Assembly (NCBI GenBank): GCA_017163975.1
Contig: JAFFSR010000136.1
Location: forward strand, 12,273,501-12,337,500
Length of the DNA: 64,000 nucleotides
Origin: Anastatus disparis
Taxonomy: Eukaryota; Arthropoda; Insecta; Hymenoptera; Eupelmidae
Direction of reading: 5' to 3'
Shown here: positions 29,101-39,600 of the stretch, piece by piece
Layout of the letters: every line of letters starts with the position of its first letter
Position numbering within the stretch: position 1 is the stretch's first letter
Translations under genes and position numbers: made by a program
Notes under the pieces: model-generated
What the model was told of the DNA's origin: nothing
Databases searched by the model: none
The model's input: only the letters and a program-made list of their open reading frames with translations

Positions 29101-32100
29101 GACGGAAAAAGATATAGACACATAAAAGCTATGAGTAAAAGTTGAGGGATAAAGATAGAGAGATAAGCCAAAAAAAAGGTATTAAGTGGAGGAGAGAGAG
29201 AGAGAAAAGGACGCATGAGAAGAAGGCCAGACACGGGGAACCGGCAAGGTACAAAGGCCTGCGCGTACCTTTTTACACTTGAATGATCGTTGTCTCTCTG
29301 TGTAGTAGCTTGATTGAAGTGTAGATATTTGTTTTTTAAATTAAATTTTATTTTATTTATTTTCTACAGAATTATTAATAAATAATCGAAGAAGGAAATG
29401 ATAATTATTAAGATTTTATATTTTAAATTCTATAGATTTGTAAAAATTATTATTTTTATTGTATATATAAATTGAGAATAACTTATTTTAAATTAAATGA
29501 AAATTAAAAATTTTGTTCTATCATGTTAAAAAATTGTTAAAGCAACACGATAAAACTATCCAGTTACATTATTTCTAAACAAACGATACAAGAGCTAAAA
29601 TAAAGTGATCCTGGTAGCGCTAGCAAGTGTAAGTTAAGCGTAAACGGGGCATTAGAAATAAAAAAAAATAATAGGAGGAGAAGCGTACATAACGCGCGTG
29701 CGGAGGGGAACCAGCAACAGAGCTATATAGCATATAAATCCTATGTTAGACGGCTTAAAACACAGAAAGATTTTGCTCATGGAAAAGTAACGCCGCGTCG
29801 TCATCATCGTCGACGCTCGTATTCCATGCAAACACGCGCGTATAAGTTTACTACCTATGCATATAGGTAAAGGTAGATATAATAACGTATACGTATAGAT
29901 ATACATATTTGAATGAAAAAAAAAAAGAGTGAACTAAACGATCGAACTAACATGCAATAATTGACCTGTTATTACATTCCTTTTTTCTTTTTTTTTTAAC
30001 ATCGAGAAAGAAAAAAAAAAGGAAAAGAAGCTTATGAAGAAGCTATACAAAAGATAGGACAGCACACGAAGCTAAAAGGATAGTGCGAAAATAGAAAAAG
30101 AATCTTTTAGGTAAACCGATATCCCGCGTAAAAAAGAGGGGAAAAAAGGTAGAAAGAGCGAGCATAGCAAGAAGTTTTTTTAAGAGAGAGAGAGAGAGAC
30201 ACGGAGAAGGTGGTATTGACGAGTGAAGTGCGCGACAGGTAATCCGAGAAAGGAGAATACACGTTGAAGCTTGTATATGTAGACGACTACGACGATCGAA
30301 GATATAGAGAAGGGGAGTTTTAAAGCATATACCTTCCGTGTATATGGTAGTATAAGCTATTCCTCTTTGCGTTATAAATGAATCACGCAAACTATTTGCC
30401 GATCGTAGCAACGTATAATCGTTTAGCTCTAAAATACGCCACGCGCTTCTATTGTCTAGTGCTAGTAGTGTGTAGTCTCTGAATAAAGTACAAAGGCAGA
30501 CGAAAAAAAATACTGTGCATGAAGAAAAGTTATAAAAATAAAAATATCCAATGGGTTATGGTGAAACGTAATAGTGAGAGGATATTGATAAAGAAGAAAG
30601 GATATAATAACATAGAATAACAGCAAATGCCAAGCAGTAGCGTACGACGCAACGATGACGATGACGAGGATGTTGTCGCTGCTAATTTTAATATTAGGAA
30701 TAACCTTAATAGGGGCTAGTACAAAAGATAATTATGCAGGTAGCGGCGGCAGTAATCGTAACGTCGACGATGATGAACAAACACGCGTTAAAATCGCCAA
30801 GTGTTGCGATGATGATCAATTGTATTTGGATAAAGTTTGTGTGCCTATATCTGAAACCAATGAAACCACACCATGGAAGCCTGAATTTGAAAGTGAAGAT
30901 AGTTATGAAGGTGCTAAGCCAATTAAAGAGCCTAAATATGTATTAATGTATGGTCCACCTAAATGTCGTAGTAATGAGCATCAATGGGATGTATTTTATT
31001 CAAAAGTGCATTATTCAAAAGTACATTATTCAAAATCTGAATTAAGTTTTGATAAATTAGTTATGATGGTTAATGGTAAACTCAGACATTATGTATCAGA
31101 TCAAACTGATGAAGTTGAAAAAGCCAAAGAAATGTACGGAATGGAGTTCCTTGCAGAAGATGTACAAGCCAAAGCTATTCATTATGACTATCCTTTTGGT
31201 CATTACTGTGCAGACAAAGCAATATTTAGTAAAAATAATGATGTTGTCACATACGCTAAAATTTGTGTACCTAAACCTCCTAGATGGGCTAATACGGATA
31301 ATTTAATAAAAAAAGCTATTGATCCTGCCTTTCATGCTCTTGCAGTGGTCAGTTACTTAATAGTGGCTATAGTTTATTTTGTCTTGCCTCAACTAAGGGA
31401 TCTCGTTGGTAATATCATTACTAGTATGACACTGTGCCTTATTGTTAATCAAATTGCCTCCCTTGTCAGATCATTCACAGATTTTGGGCACCATATCAAT
31501 TTTTTGATAGCAGGTAAATAATTATTAATTTATTTTTGAAAAATTAAACTCAATTAACTTTAAATTTATTAAATGAATTTTAAAATATTTAATACGATAA
31601 TTGTTACATAATTTTAATACTTTTGAAATTATTTGTATGGTTATAATATTAAATATTAATAATTTACAAAAAAGTAAGTAATTTTGAATGCTTTTTTGTT
31701 CCAGATTTATTAATGTATATTTCACTTTTGGCTGCCTTCTTTTGGCTTAATGCCTTAGGGTATTATGTATGGAACACATTCAGGTCAAGAAATGTATTTC
31801 TTAGAAGTACCGATGGACGAAAATATTGTTGTTATTCAACTTTTGTTTGGGGTGCGACAATTGCTATTTCAGCAACTGCAATTTTTGCACATTTTACATT
31901 AGAAACAAATAAACCAATTGCATTTGCTGATCAAGAAACTATAGGCCAGTTAGGATTATCAATTATGTTTACATCTGTGGCATTCACTATTATTATTGAT
32001 CTGTGCTTTGTGCTTACTACAATAAATAAAATCAAGAGAATGCGAACGTATGGTAGAATTCATCATAAAATGAAGTACAGCTTTCGAATGTTTATTTTAC

Positions 32101-34235
32101 TTTATGCTATTATGAGTGTAGGCTGGATATCTCTTCTATTATCATTATTACGATATGATGGCTTGGTGTATTGTCACATAATTGTTAACATACTTCAAGC
32201 ACTTCTTATACTTTATGTTTGTGTATTTGGTCAAAAAAGAGTTACATTTTTACTGGGAAAAACGTGCAATTGTTGTACTTCAAATGAAAATGCAGAAGGT
32301 TTAGACTGGGGAGAGGAAATGACTGCAATTAATGCTGGATATTAATTCACATATCAAATGAAAAATATTGCACAATTCATGACATGGTCCAAGTTTTTAA
32401 AAATCTTAACAATTCAATGAATTGAAAGTTATTCTTTTTTGTACAAATTTTTTTAATATTTTTAAAAATTTATTATTATTTCTAAATTTATTATAAAATA
32501 ATGAAAAATGATTAAATTTAATTGTAAAAATGAATTTTAGAGATTTTATAGTATTATATTATGCAAAGAACAAAATGAGAAAAGGTAGATAAATTTAATT
32601 AAAAAGAAGCAGTTGTATATGGTATTTTTTTAATTATAATTAACTATATTTGATTTTGTAGCAAAATTTGTAAAGACAAAACTAACCATTAGATATCATC
32701 TATGGTTTTTGTGTTTGTTTAAATATTAATAATGCTTAAAGTCAAGAAGTAGAGAATTTTTTATATTTATACAAAAGTATATATGAGTGATATTTACTTT
32801 AATTAGAATTTATAAGATTTTTTAGAATTATTTTATCTGTTAGCTTACAAAATGTTTATTAGCCAACATTCCAAATTAATTAAAGAAAACAGTATTTCAA
32901 TGAATAAAATTATTTTTTACGAAGAAAAGTTTTTACATTTGCGCCTAAAGTATTGTAACACAAGTGGCCTTACAATTTGACATATGGCTTTTTAGTATTT
33001 CTCAACCAATAAATGCCATACATTTCAGTAATGTTTAAATATAGGTTATTTTTAAGACTAGTTTTTAATATTTATACTCTTTTTAAAAAAAATTAATTTT
33101 GTATCAGTTTGTTTGAAAAACAAAGTAATAAAAATTATATTTAAAAACTTACTTGTCCAAATAATCCACCTTCTGGTCTTTTTAATAAGTTTGATAATTG
33201 ACATCTTACTACCAAATGACAGTCATCCATAACTGTATTGAAGTATCGTCTAGTAGGCAAATAACATTCTAAATCTATCATTAATTCTAAAAATCTTTCA
33301 CAATAGTGAACTTTATCAGGATTCACTGGACCTAAAACATGTTCATTAGAATTATATTAATTTCATGAGAAAAATCGGTTCTCTCAATAAATAAAAAATT
33401 GCAAAAATTAAAATAATCTTAAATCTTACCTTCTAATAAAATAGTTTCTAAAATTTTCATAAACTTAATCATTAAACGATGTAAAAATTTGCGTTCCCAT
33501 TCTAATTTCTCTTTATCTTCAGGCTTATCTTTTTTTAAAATTGCTTTCCAAATTTTTCTCCATTTTGCATATTTTTTAAATTCAAGTTCTCTTCTTCCTT
33601 GTTGTAATGAAATCCATATTGATAGTGAAACAAGCCTGCTAACTTGTTTTCTTACTAAAGGAACTTCAATAGAATTAAAACAATGATTCAAAAATACAAT
33701 TAAAGCTGTTTGTTCTCTTAAATCATAATCTTGTATACTGTCTTCTAAGCTAGCTTCCAAAACATGTTGAAAGAAACCTGGGAATTGATCTGGTAATTTT
33801 TCAAATGCTTCCCACACTTGTACTCTTTCACGAAACTTTTCATTTACCATAACAACAATGGACATAGTATGAGCACGCGTTGCTGTCTCTGCATTATAAT
33901 TAAGCCAAAGATATTTTTCTAAATACTGACTGAATTCAAGCATCATAATACGACGAATTGAAAACTTTGATACACATATTTCTTCGACATAAATATCATC
34001 AACTATTTGAGCACTAAATGGAAGGTGATTATCAGCTGTATGAGGTGCCCAATATTTGTGTGCCAGCTGTTAAAAAATAAAATAAAAAAATAACATTTAA
34101 TAACGTTGTTAAACATTCATCATAACTTGTTTTAAATTTTTAGATAATTACCTGAGTTATCCTATCTGCATTAATTTGCTCAACTGTTGGAGCAGGATTA
34201 TTTATTTTTGCAGGCGCCGTTTGTGTCTCAACCAT
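8153..34235 (-). CDS. AQR: Intron-binding RNA helicase Aquarius, complete, 15 exons
   Basis: Aquarius is an SF1 helicase-like spliceosome protein that binds the intron upstream of the branch site within the intron-binding complex. I rebuilt the minus-strand exons; phases agree throughout: 34235-34152, 34066-33430, 33331-33153, 16744-16527, 16273-16162, 15082-14869, 13863-13815, 13645-13410, 12154-11767, 11668-11420, 11248-10891, 10794-10541, 10429-9695, 8998-8602, 8413-8153. Total 4371 bases, 1456 aa (human about 1485). The N-terminal helical region includes [16 protein letters not shown]; then [11 protein letters not shown] and [19 protein letters not shown]. The helicase core has Walker A GPPGTGKT (about 815-822), MEESAQ in place of a DEAD box (about 1055), GDHHQLPP (about 1089), [11 protein letters not shown] and [11 protein letters not shown]. 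The tail is acidic. Intron 3 is 16,408 bases and hosts two genes on the other strand. The start ATG lies in the context [20 protein letters not shown], aligning with the vertebrate N-terminus. Confidence 0.96.
15884..16049. repeat. Foldback (inverted repeat) element in AQR intron 5
   Basis: Two arms of roughly 75 bases are near-complementary across a short loop near 15965-15983. The outer end carries GTGATCTTAAAAAG on the left and its complement CTTTTTAAGATCAC on the right. Both arms contain AAATAAACAAATTAAATAAT or its complement. The left arm carries about 15 extra bases next to the terminus. This looks like a decayed MITE. It lies between AQR exons 5 and 6 and would be transcribed in the pre-mRNA. 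Confidence 0.65.
20013..25967 (+). CDS. Methuselah-like G-protein-coupled receptor, nested in an AQR intron
   Basis: Seven exons with matching phases: 20013-20061, 23183-23447, 23575-23888, 23966-24044, 24502-24662, 24772-25012, 25760-25967; 1317 bases, 438 aa. The first exon is inferred: it ends at a GTATGT donor and joins exon 2 in frame. The joined N-terminus, especially from the inner ATG at 20046 ([20 protein letters not shown]), reads as a signal peptide. A short cysteine-rich ectodomain follows ([10 protein letters not shown], several N-glycosylation sequons such as NCS and NIS), then seven hydrophobic segments beginning near [15 protein letters not shown]. Typical family stretches are [10 protein letters not shown] and [18 protein letters not shown], then RKRVRKLL. 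Methuselah-type receptors are secretin-like insect GPCRs tied to stress, lifespan and development; the ligand here is unknown. The ectodomain is shorter than in Drosophila Methuselah, more like other Mthl members. It runs opposite to its host AQR. Confidence 0.88.
25329..25700. repeat. Long hairpin-forming foldback element in the last intron of the Mth-like gene
   Basis: The left arm (about 25329-25523) and right arm (about 25535-25700) are reverse complements over most of their length. The innermost pair is GTCTGAAACGGAAAAACA against TGTTTTTCCGTTTCAGAC-like sequence, around a loop of about ten bases. Outer ends are AGGCATTTAAAAGGAGGCC and, inverted, a diverged match ending GGCCGCCTCTTAATGCATT. 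The left arm has an extra stretch of about 25 bases near 25354-25378. I see no coding capacity. The type is a non-autonomous foldback or MITE. It is removed with intron 6 of the receptor gene. Confidence 0.8.
25968..27333 (+). other. 3' UTR of the first Mth-like gene and following spacer
   Basis: No further exon is seen. AATAAA motifs occur at several places, for example 27015-27020 (GACAAATAAAAGTAAATG), any of which could end the receptor transcript. The stretch is AT-rich and without clear repeats. Confidence 0.4.
27338..27570. mobile_element. piggyBac-like MITE with TTAA target sites
   Basis: A 233-base element has perfect 14-base terminal inverted repeats: CCCTTTGAGGGGCA at the left and TGCCCCTCAAAGGG at the right. 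It is flanked on both sides by TTAA (27334-27337 and 27571-27574). TTAA duplication and CCC...GGG ends are diagnostic of piggyBac-superfamily transposition. The interior has no coding capacity, so this is a non-autonomous element. Confidence 0.88.
27985..28295. repeat. Inverted pair of short minisatellite arrays
   Basis: The left half repeats a unit of about 28 bases (TTTTTGCTCTAAGATAAGTG, TTTTTGCTTTAAGATAAGTG, then TTTTCAGCTGAAGAGAGGTG). The right half, read on the minus strand, carries related units (CATTTCATTTTGAGTTGAAG and similar). GGTGGATCGTTTC on the left matches the complement of GAAATAATCCACC on the right. The whole is a diverged foldback built from tandem units, with an AT-rich centre near 28100-28180. 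Confidence 0.6.
28418..28480. repeat. Short near-perfect AT-rich hairpin
   Basis: Arms of about 27 bases (TAATTTATTAAAATAAGTTT... and its complement) differ at a single position and enclose a loop of fewer than ten bases. It lies downstream of the inverted minisatellite and upstream of the second receptor gene. It could be a remnant foldback or a cruciform-prone site; no RNA gene is recognised. Confidence 0.6.
28481..30654 (+). other. Presumed promoter and 5' UTR region of the Mthl5-like gene; purine/pyrimidine-rich
   Basis: No coding exon is seen. From about 28860 the composition changes to CT-rich and GA-rich runs (for example 29192-29208 GAGAGAGAGAGA and 30183-30199), with denser CG dinucleotides (ACGCGCGTG, GACGATCG). 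This composition shift before an ATG is common around insect transcription starts. Apparent ORFs on the minus strand here are low-complexity and unlikely to be real. Confidence 0.4.
30655..32345 (+). CDS. Methuselah-like GPCR, Mthl5 type, nested in an AQR intron
   Basis: Two exons, 30655-31513 (donor after ATAGCAG, GTAAAT) and 31705-32345, give 1500 bases, 499 aa. A signal peptide (about residues 1-22, [20 protein letters not shown]) is followed by an ectodomain of about 210 residues with paired cysteines ([23 protein letters not shown]). The seven-helix part begins near [21 protein letters not shown]2-3 read [18 protein letters not shown]; the tail ends [12 protein letters not shown]. The architecture and the C-terminal signature point to the Mthl5 branch, but the exact orthology is from memory. 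The ectodomain contains a 15-base tandem repeat (31000-31040) giving [13 protein letters not shown]. It has only one intron, against six in the other nested receptor, so the two are not a recent tandem duplicate. It is transcribed opposite to AQR. Confidence 0.9.
32346..33152 (+). other. 3' UTR of the Mthl5-like gene inside AQR intron 3
   Basis: AT-rich spacer between the receptor stop and AQR exon 3. No exon or repeat stands out. Its left part is presumably receptor 3' UTR, antisense to the AQR intron. Confidence 0.4.
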
Positions 34236-34408
34236 TTTTAAACTTATTTTTTAATTATTTAAATAATAAAAATATGAAAACTAACCTAAAACTCACACAC
34301 AAATCCCGTATAGATCACATGAATATATAAGCAACATAGTTGATCATACTGACACCATATAGTGATTTGACAAATGTCCCTATAGAACAAAAAGAAGAAT
34401 AACAAACA

Positions 34409-34411
<3 letters not shown>

Positions 34412-34473
<62 letters not shown>
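34412..34473. repeat. (AT)n microsatellite upstream of AQR
   Basis: An uninterrupted AT dinucleotide run of about 62 bases lies 180 bases upstream of the AQR start codon. It sits exactly at the left limit of the SMUG1-derived duplicated block, which begins ATCGTGAGTGCG. Confidence 0.95.
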
Positions 34474-34475
<2 letters not shown>

Positions 34476-34626
34476 TGAGTGCGTCTCGGCAGCGGGGTGT
34501 CCTAACCTTTCCTAAAATTTTGATTTACGCTATATAGATTTAAAAATGGCAGCAGTGTCTGTTTGAAGGGGATAAACAATTTTCCCAGGATTTTACAGAG
34601 ATCATGATCATAATCATTATTATTAT

Positions 34627-35134
34627 CAACGAATATAGACGCTAAAAGAGACGCCCATCCTAGGTTAGATTGGGGGACCAAAATTTCGGGAACAACGTAA
34701 CATGCATATATATTATATATATATATATATATATAAATCTCAATATATATAGATATAAAAATACCTTGATATTTTGAGTAGCGCTATCTAGAAAATGGGT
34801 GGCAAACTAAAATTTTTAGTTACCCCTAGGGACTAGAGACTGTCACAAAGTCACAACTCACACGGTACATTCCGTGCGCGTTCGGATTTTTGAATAGGGT
34901 ACGCCCATCTTGACTACTACATGTTTCTTTGATGATTTGATAGCCGATGTAAGAATCGCATCTATAAAAAAACATGCAGTAGTCAAGATGGGCGTACCCT
35001 ATTAAAAAATCCGAACGCGCACGGAATTTGCCGTGTGAGTTGTGAGTATCTTTGTGCGTTCCGTGCGAGTTGCATGTAGACGTAGACAGTCAGTCCTTTA
35101 GTCTATTCAAAGTATGATACGTCTATATTCGTTG
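34627..35134. mobile_element. 508-base MITE inserted in duplicated block A
   Basis: The ends are CAACGAATATAGACG and CGTCTATATTCGTTG, perfect 15-base inverted repeats. Copy B lacks the element and shows the uninterrupted site ATTATTATTATCATTATTGC. Comparison gives a target-site duplication of 7-9 bases (TTATTAT or TTATTATCA); the repeat-rich target prevents an exact call. The CA...TG ends and the size would fit a hAT-like element, tentatively. The interior has its own hairpin (about 34855-35040) with arms containing TACGCCCATCTTGACTACT-like sequence and CCGAACGCGCACGGAAT, plus a TA-repeat. Confidence 0.85.
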
Positions 35135-35709
35135 TTATTATCATTATTGCATAGAATCATGAGTGTCAGTGGAAACTTCGTCTTTTAAAAAATATAAAAA
35201 CAAAAGAGAGTTCAATTAATTGACAAAAAACTAATTCAGAACAAGTAAGTTTATTTTAATAGATAATATATACTTTTTGGCTTTGCGTTGTTTTTATTAC
35301 GACTCTACCTGCATTACCTTTAGCGAGTTTACAAGGAATGGAAATGGAGCTCTATTGAAAAAAAAATGCGATGAAAGAAAATTGGTTTTGCGTAATGAAA
35401 TTTTTTATAGTTTTTAGCAAAAATTGAATATTTTTATTTATAATGCAAAATTCAGGGCTCAAATAAAAATAAAATCCTGAAAATTGACGCGTGTGTACAT
35501 TAATTACCACAAAAACTCGCTACTTGTGTGCGTGTGAATGTGTTGGTATACAACAAAATCAATAACAATGATGATTAAATTGTTTCTATCTTTTTTCATT
35601 GCAAAAATTGATTTTGTTTCTAACTGTAATAGAAGTTATACTAGTGAACCCGTAAAATCATAATACTTTTTATTGACAGGAAAAGTATTAATTAAGATAA
35701 TTGAAAAGT

Positions 35710-36657
35710 ATGGAAATAACAAAAATAACCTAAAACGGAATATGATGATTTTCCATTAGATTTAAGCAAAAAGAAAAGTTCAACAAACAATAAAAGTGAT
35801 GATACAGGTTTAATTCATTCAAACAAACTTAATGACAATGATATTTTTGTTGTCCCAAAAGTTCTACCTCATATTTAAAGTATTCTGATAGACTTTTAGC
35901 ATGTGAATGTACACTTTCTTAAATATTAAGATACATTAATTTTAATTTTTCTGTGGTATATGTATACAATCCAATAGAATATGCATTTCAATGCCATGTA
36001 TGTAATTAAATATTGTCCTTCAACAAAAAATTTTATTCCTTGGCATGAATCCTGGACCTTGGGATATGTCCCAAAAAGGTGTGCCATTTGGTGAAGTGAA
36101 TATTGTAAGAGACTGGTTAAAAATTAGTGGTAATATTGGTAAACCAATTCGCGAACAAACAGATAGACTAATTACAGGGTTTAATTGTACACGTAGTGAG
36201 ATTAGTGGATGAAGATTTTGGAATTTATTTAGAGAGTCATGTAATGGAGATCCTGAAAAATTTTTTAAACATGCATATTTACACAATTATTGTCCAATTA
36301 CTTTGATGGATGCTGGAGGTCGAAACACCACTCCTGCAGAATTAAAGGAAACATATTTAATTAAATTTATGGAAACCTTACAATTAATTGCTTTTTTTCT
36401 ATTTCTAGGGACCTGAACAGTATACTTTATATCCAGCCTGTGATGAAACTTCAGTGGCTGTGTTGAAATTACTAAAAGTTGAAATTGTTTTGGGAGTTGG
36501 AAGGTTTGCAGAAAAAAGGGTCCAGACTGTAGTAAAGACAACTGGTCTCCCAATCAAGGTAAAGATTTATTAATTTATTAAATAGTCAAATCAATAATTT
36601 AATAGAAAATAGTTTTAACAAATTATTTTTAAATTCCAGGTACTATGCATCCCTCAT
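35710..36657 (+). pseudogene. SMUG1 pseudogene (copy A), introns retained
   Basis: This matches the intact SMUG1 gene at 47962-49011 but cannot encode the enzyme. A frameshift with a stop follows MEITK near 35722. A CAA codon became TAA near 35921. Five bases are missing near 35992. An AGA became TGA in the GRRFW segment near 36210. The first intron's donor position has changed (GGAAAC where copy B has GGCAAT). The final acceptor (AAATTCCAG, ending 36639) is still intact. The last exon is cut after 18 bases at 36657, and I did not find its missing 3' part after the osa ORF. Confidence 0.93.
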
Positions 36658-39600
36658 GCATCTCAAACTCTCAAGGGATGAGGCCATCTCCTTCTCCTAC
36701 TGGTTCCACAGGTTCTAGATCAATGTCTCCAGCGGGTGGGCAACAAAATATCCAAATGCCGCCAAGACCATCAAGCGGTCAGTCTGATAGTGGTGGTCCT
36801 TCTCGAATGAGTCTTTCACCGTTAGCAACTCAAGGTCCACCTCCACACATGCATAATTACAAAACGAACAGCAGTGGTCAGAATTCTACTCCATCTGGAA
36901 GCAGTCAAAATCTAAATAATTTAAGTACTATACCAGGAGGTATGAATTACATAAATACTGGTACCAATCAAGTTCTTGGATATTCATCTCAAGGAAATTA
37001 TTCAACATTACGTTCTCATTTACAATTTCCGCAATCGTACCAGCAAGCAAATAATTTACAAGCCTTAACCAATAGTCAATATCAGTCCAATAGATCAAAT
37101 AACATGGCACAATATTCTCAGTATTCTCATAAAATAGGCTTTAGTAGCTTATCAACTGGGACACTGCCTAGTCCTGGTTCACCTCAAGCATATGGTGTGA
37201 TTGGAAATAACCCATCAATTTTAGTACCACCTTGTAAGACAATGGCTGGAATAAGTAATGTGGGACCTCCGACAAGTACCATGGGTCCTTCCCCACCAAC
37301 TCATCATTCCCCACCAACTCATCATTCTCCACCAACTCATCATTCTCCACCAAATCATCTTTCAAATCCACATGTTGGAAGTAGTACTACTCTAATGCAA
37401 AGAAATGCATCTAGCCCATCATTAAATACTGAAAGTGGTCCTATGCCACCTCCCAGTACACCACCAACATCCCATTCTGTAATTAGTTCAGTTTCGAATA
37501 GTCATAATACTGAGTCTAATTCTTCTCAAGATATATCAAATGATTCAAGCATAACAACCCATGTTGGTGTTTCAACAGCAACAATTGTAACAACATCAAA
37601 TAGTACAGTTAATTCTATTATCACAACTGGCCCAGATGGAACATCTTTGGATGAAGGATCTCAACAGTCTACGCTTTCTAATGCTTCAGCTGCTTCGGGC
37701 GAAGAATCTGCATTCACACCAAAAGTTAGGAAAGAATTAATAAATTATCACAATCATCCAACAACACCTCAAAATACTGTCCCATCACCTGGTGCAGTGA
37801 GTATTAATTCCGTTCATGAAGATTACCCTGATATCAATAGTTCAGGTTGGCCACGAAAATCCGCAAGTCCTGTTTACAATAGTCATGTGCCACAAGATTC
37901 ATATAGATCTAAGAAGTCTGATGGTTTGTCGAAACTGTACGAAATGGATGATTCAATCGAAAGACGCTCATGGTTAGACAAATTTATTAATTTTATGGAG
38001 GAACGAAGAACACCAATAACAAGCTGCCCCACCATCTCCAAGAACCCTCTCGATTTATTTCGATTATATCTTTGTGTCAAGGAAAGAGGAGGCTTCATGG
38101 AGGTTAAAAAAAATAAAACATGGAAAGATATAGCTGGACTTCTTGGCATTGGAGCAAGTAGTAGTGCCGGTTATACCTTACGTAAGCATTATACAAAGCA
38201 TTTATTAGCTTATGAATGTCATTTTGATCGTGGTGGAGTAGATCCCCAACCAATAATAAATCAGTTAGAAGCTGGTTCAAAGAAAAAAGGATCCAAAGGA
38301 ACATCGTCTGTACCCTCTCCAGGATCTTCTAACTCTCAAGATTCGTTCCCAGCAGGCGGGTCAAATAATACTTCTGTAGATAATTATGGAAGTTATCAAA
38401 ATACTTACTCTGGTAACGCATCAAGTGGATCAACTGCAGATTATAATCCGTCTCCCCCCCGACCACCTAGTCAAAGTAACACATCTTCACACACAAATGT
38501 ACAACAAAGCAATTATCAGAATCCAACACCTTTTCAAAATTATTCACAAGATCAGTATATCAGACCACAAGGAGGTACGATTGCGCAATCGAGTGAATTC
38601 AATCAATCTTATTCATCTCGTCCACACTATACTCCTTATGTTACTGATATTGATAGAAATTACTCGGGAGGAAATTTACCTTCAAGCAATGCAAGTAGTC
38701 AAGAAATTTACAATAGGTACAGTGGAAATCCACAAACAGGTACTTATTCTAGTGGAGGGCCCGCTGTTACAAGAACCGCTTACTCTACAGGATCGCAGGG
38801 GCTTTCCACAAGTACAGCTCAGCAATCAGTTTCACCACAACAAACAACTCCACAATCACAAACAACCGCAGGGAGTACATATTCGTGCCCTCAAGATTAT
38901 TATAGACAAGATCAGGGTACTTATGGAGCTCCGATCAGCAATCAAATTTATGTTACCACAACTAATAAGAATATGCCCCCACCGCCGCCAGGACTACAAC
39001 AGCCACGACGACATCCGGATTTTGTAAAAGAACAATATCCAACATATAACCCACAAAGGACCACATATACCGGTTGGTCAACGAATAACAATCAGTACAA
39101 TAATGGAAATTCTATTCGCATGCAGTATCCAAACCAACAAACACAATCTACATCTCAACATCAGTCTCAGCAACAGCCTCAAGCTGTGACTACAACTTCA
39201 ACACCTGTGACAGTTAATTTGAGTAATTCTCAACAATGGAGTAATCAGCCAAATTCTAGACCTTCGACACAAAATAATTTGAATTCTTTGATCCATGCAC
39301 CGTCTCCTTGGGAACAAAGGTATAATCAAACGTCATTGTATTCTGGTCCTGGATCACATCAGAACCAACTTGGGATGACTCCTCTAATTAATCAACAGTC
39401 CATTACTAAAAAAGAGATGTCATTTCCATCTGATAGTATTGAAGCAATCACTCCTTTATTGTATAAACGAAGAAAACTGACTCGAGCAGATATTGCTCCT
39501 GTTGAAGCTTGGCGAATCATGATGGCTCTTAGGTCTGGTTTATTAGCTGAAAGTTGTTGGGCCTTAGATATTTTAAATATTCTATCATTCGATGATACTT

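Larger units (their letters stand above)
34471..36657 (+). repeat. Duplicated SMUG1 block, upstream copy (A)
   Basis: This block aligns directly with 47243-48918. It starts ATCGTGAGTGCG here against ATCGTGGGTGCATAATCAG there, then CCTAACCTTTCCTAAAA and GGCAGCAGTGTCTGTTTGAA in both. Promoter region, 5' exon, introns and coding exons are all present, so this is a DNA-level duplication and not a retrocopy. In the 81-base last intron I count one difference; in the 150-base exon before it, five. Homology ends within CATCCCTCAT at 36657, where osa-like sequence begins. Copy A carries a 508-base insertion (34627-35134) absent from copy B. Confidence 0.92.

Noticed and set aside
30043..30411. 122-codon minus-strand open frame before the Mthl5-like gene
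   Set aside because: Low-complexity sequence from CT/GA-rich DNA; no domain, no splice context and no similarity I recognise.
38386..39027. 213-codon open frame overlapping the osa ORF in another frame
   Set aside because: It is a frame-shifted shadow of a Gln/Ser/Pro-rich coding region, with repetitive His/Ile/Leu composition.
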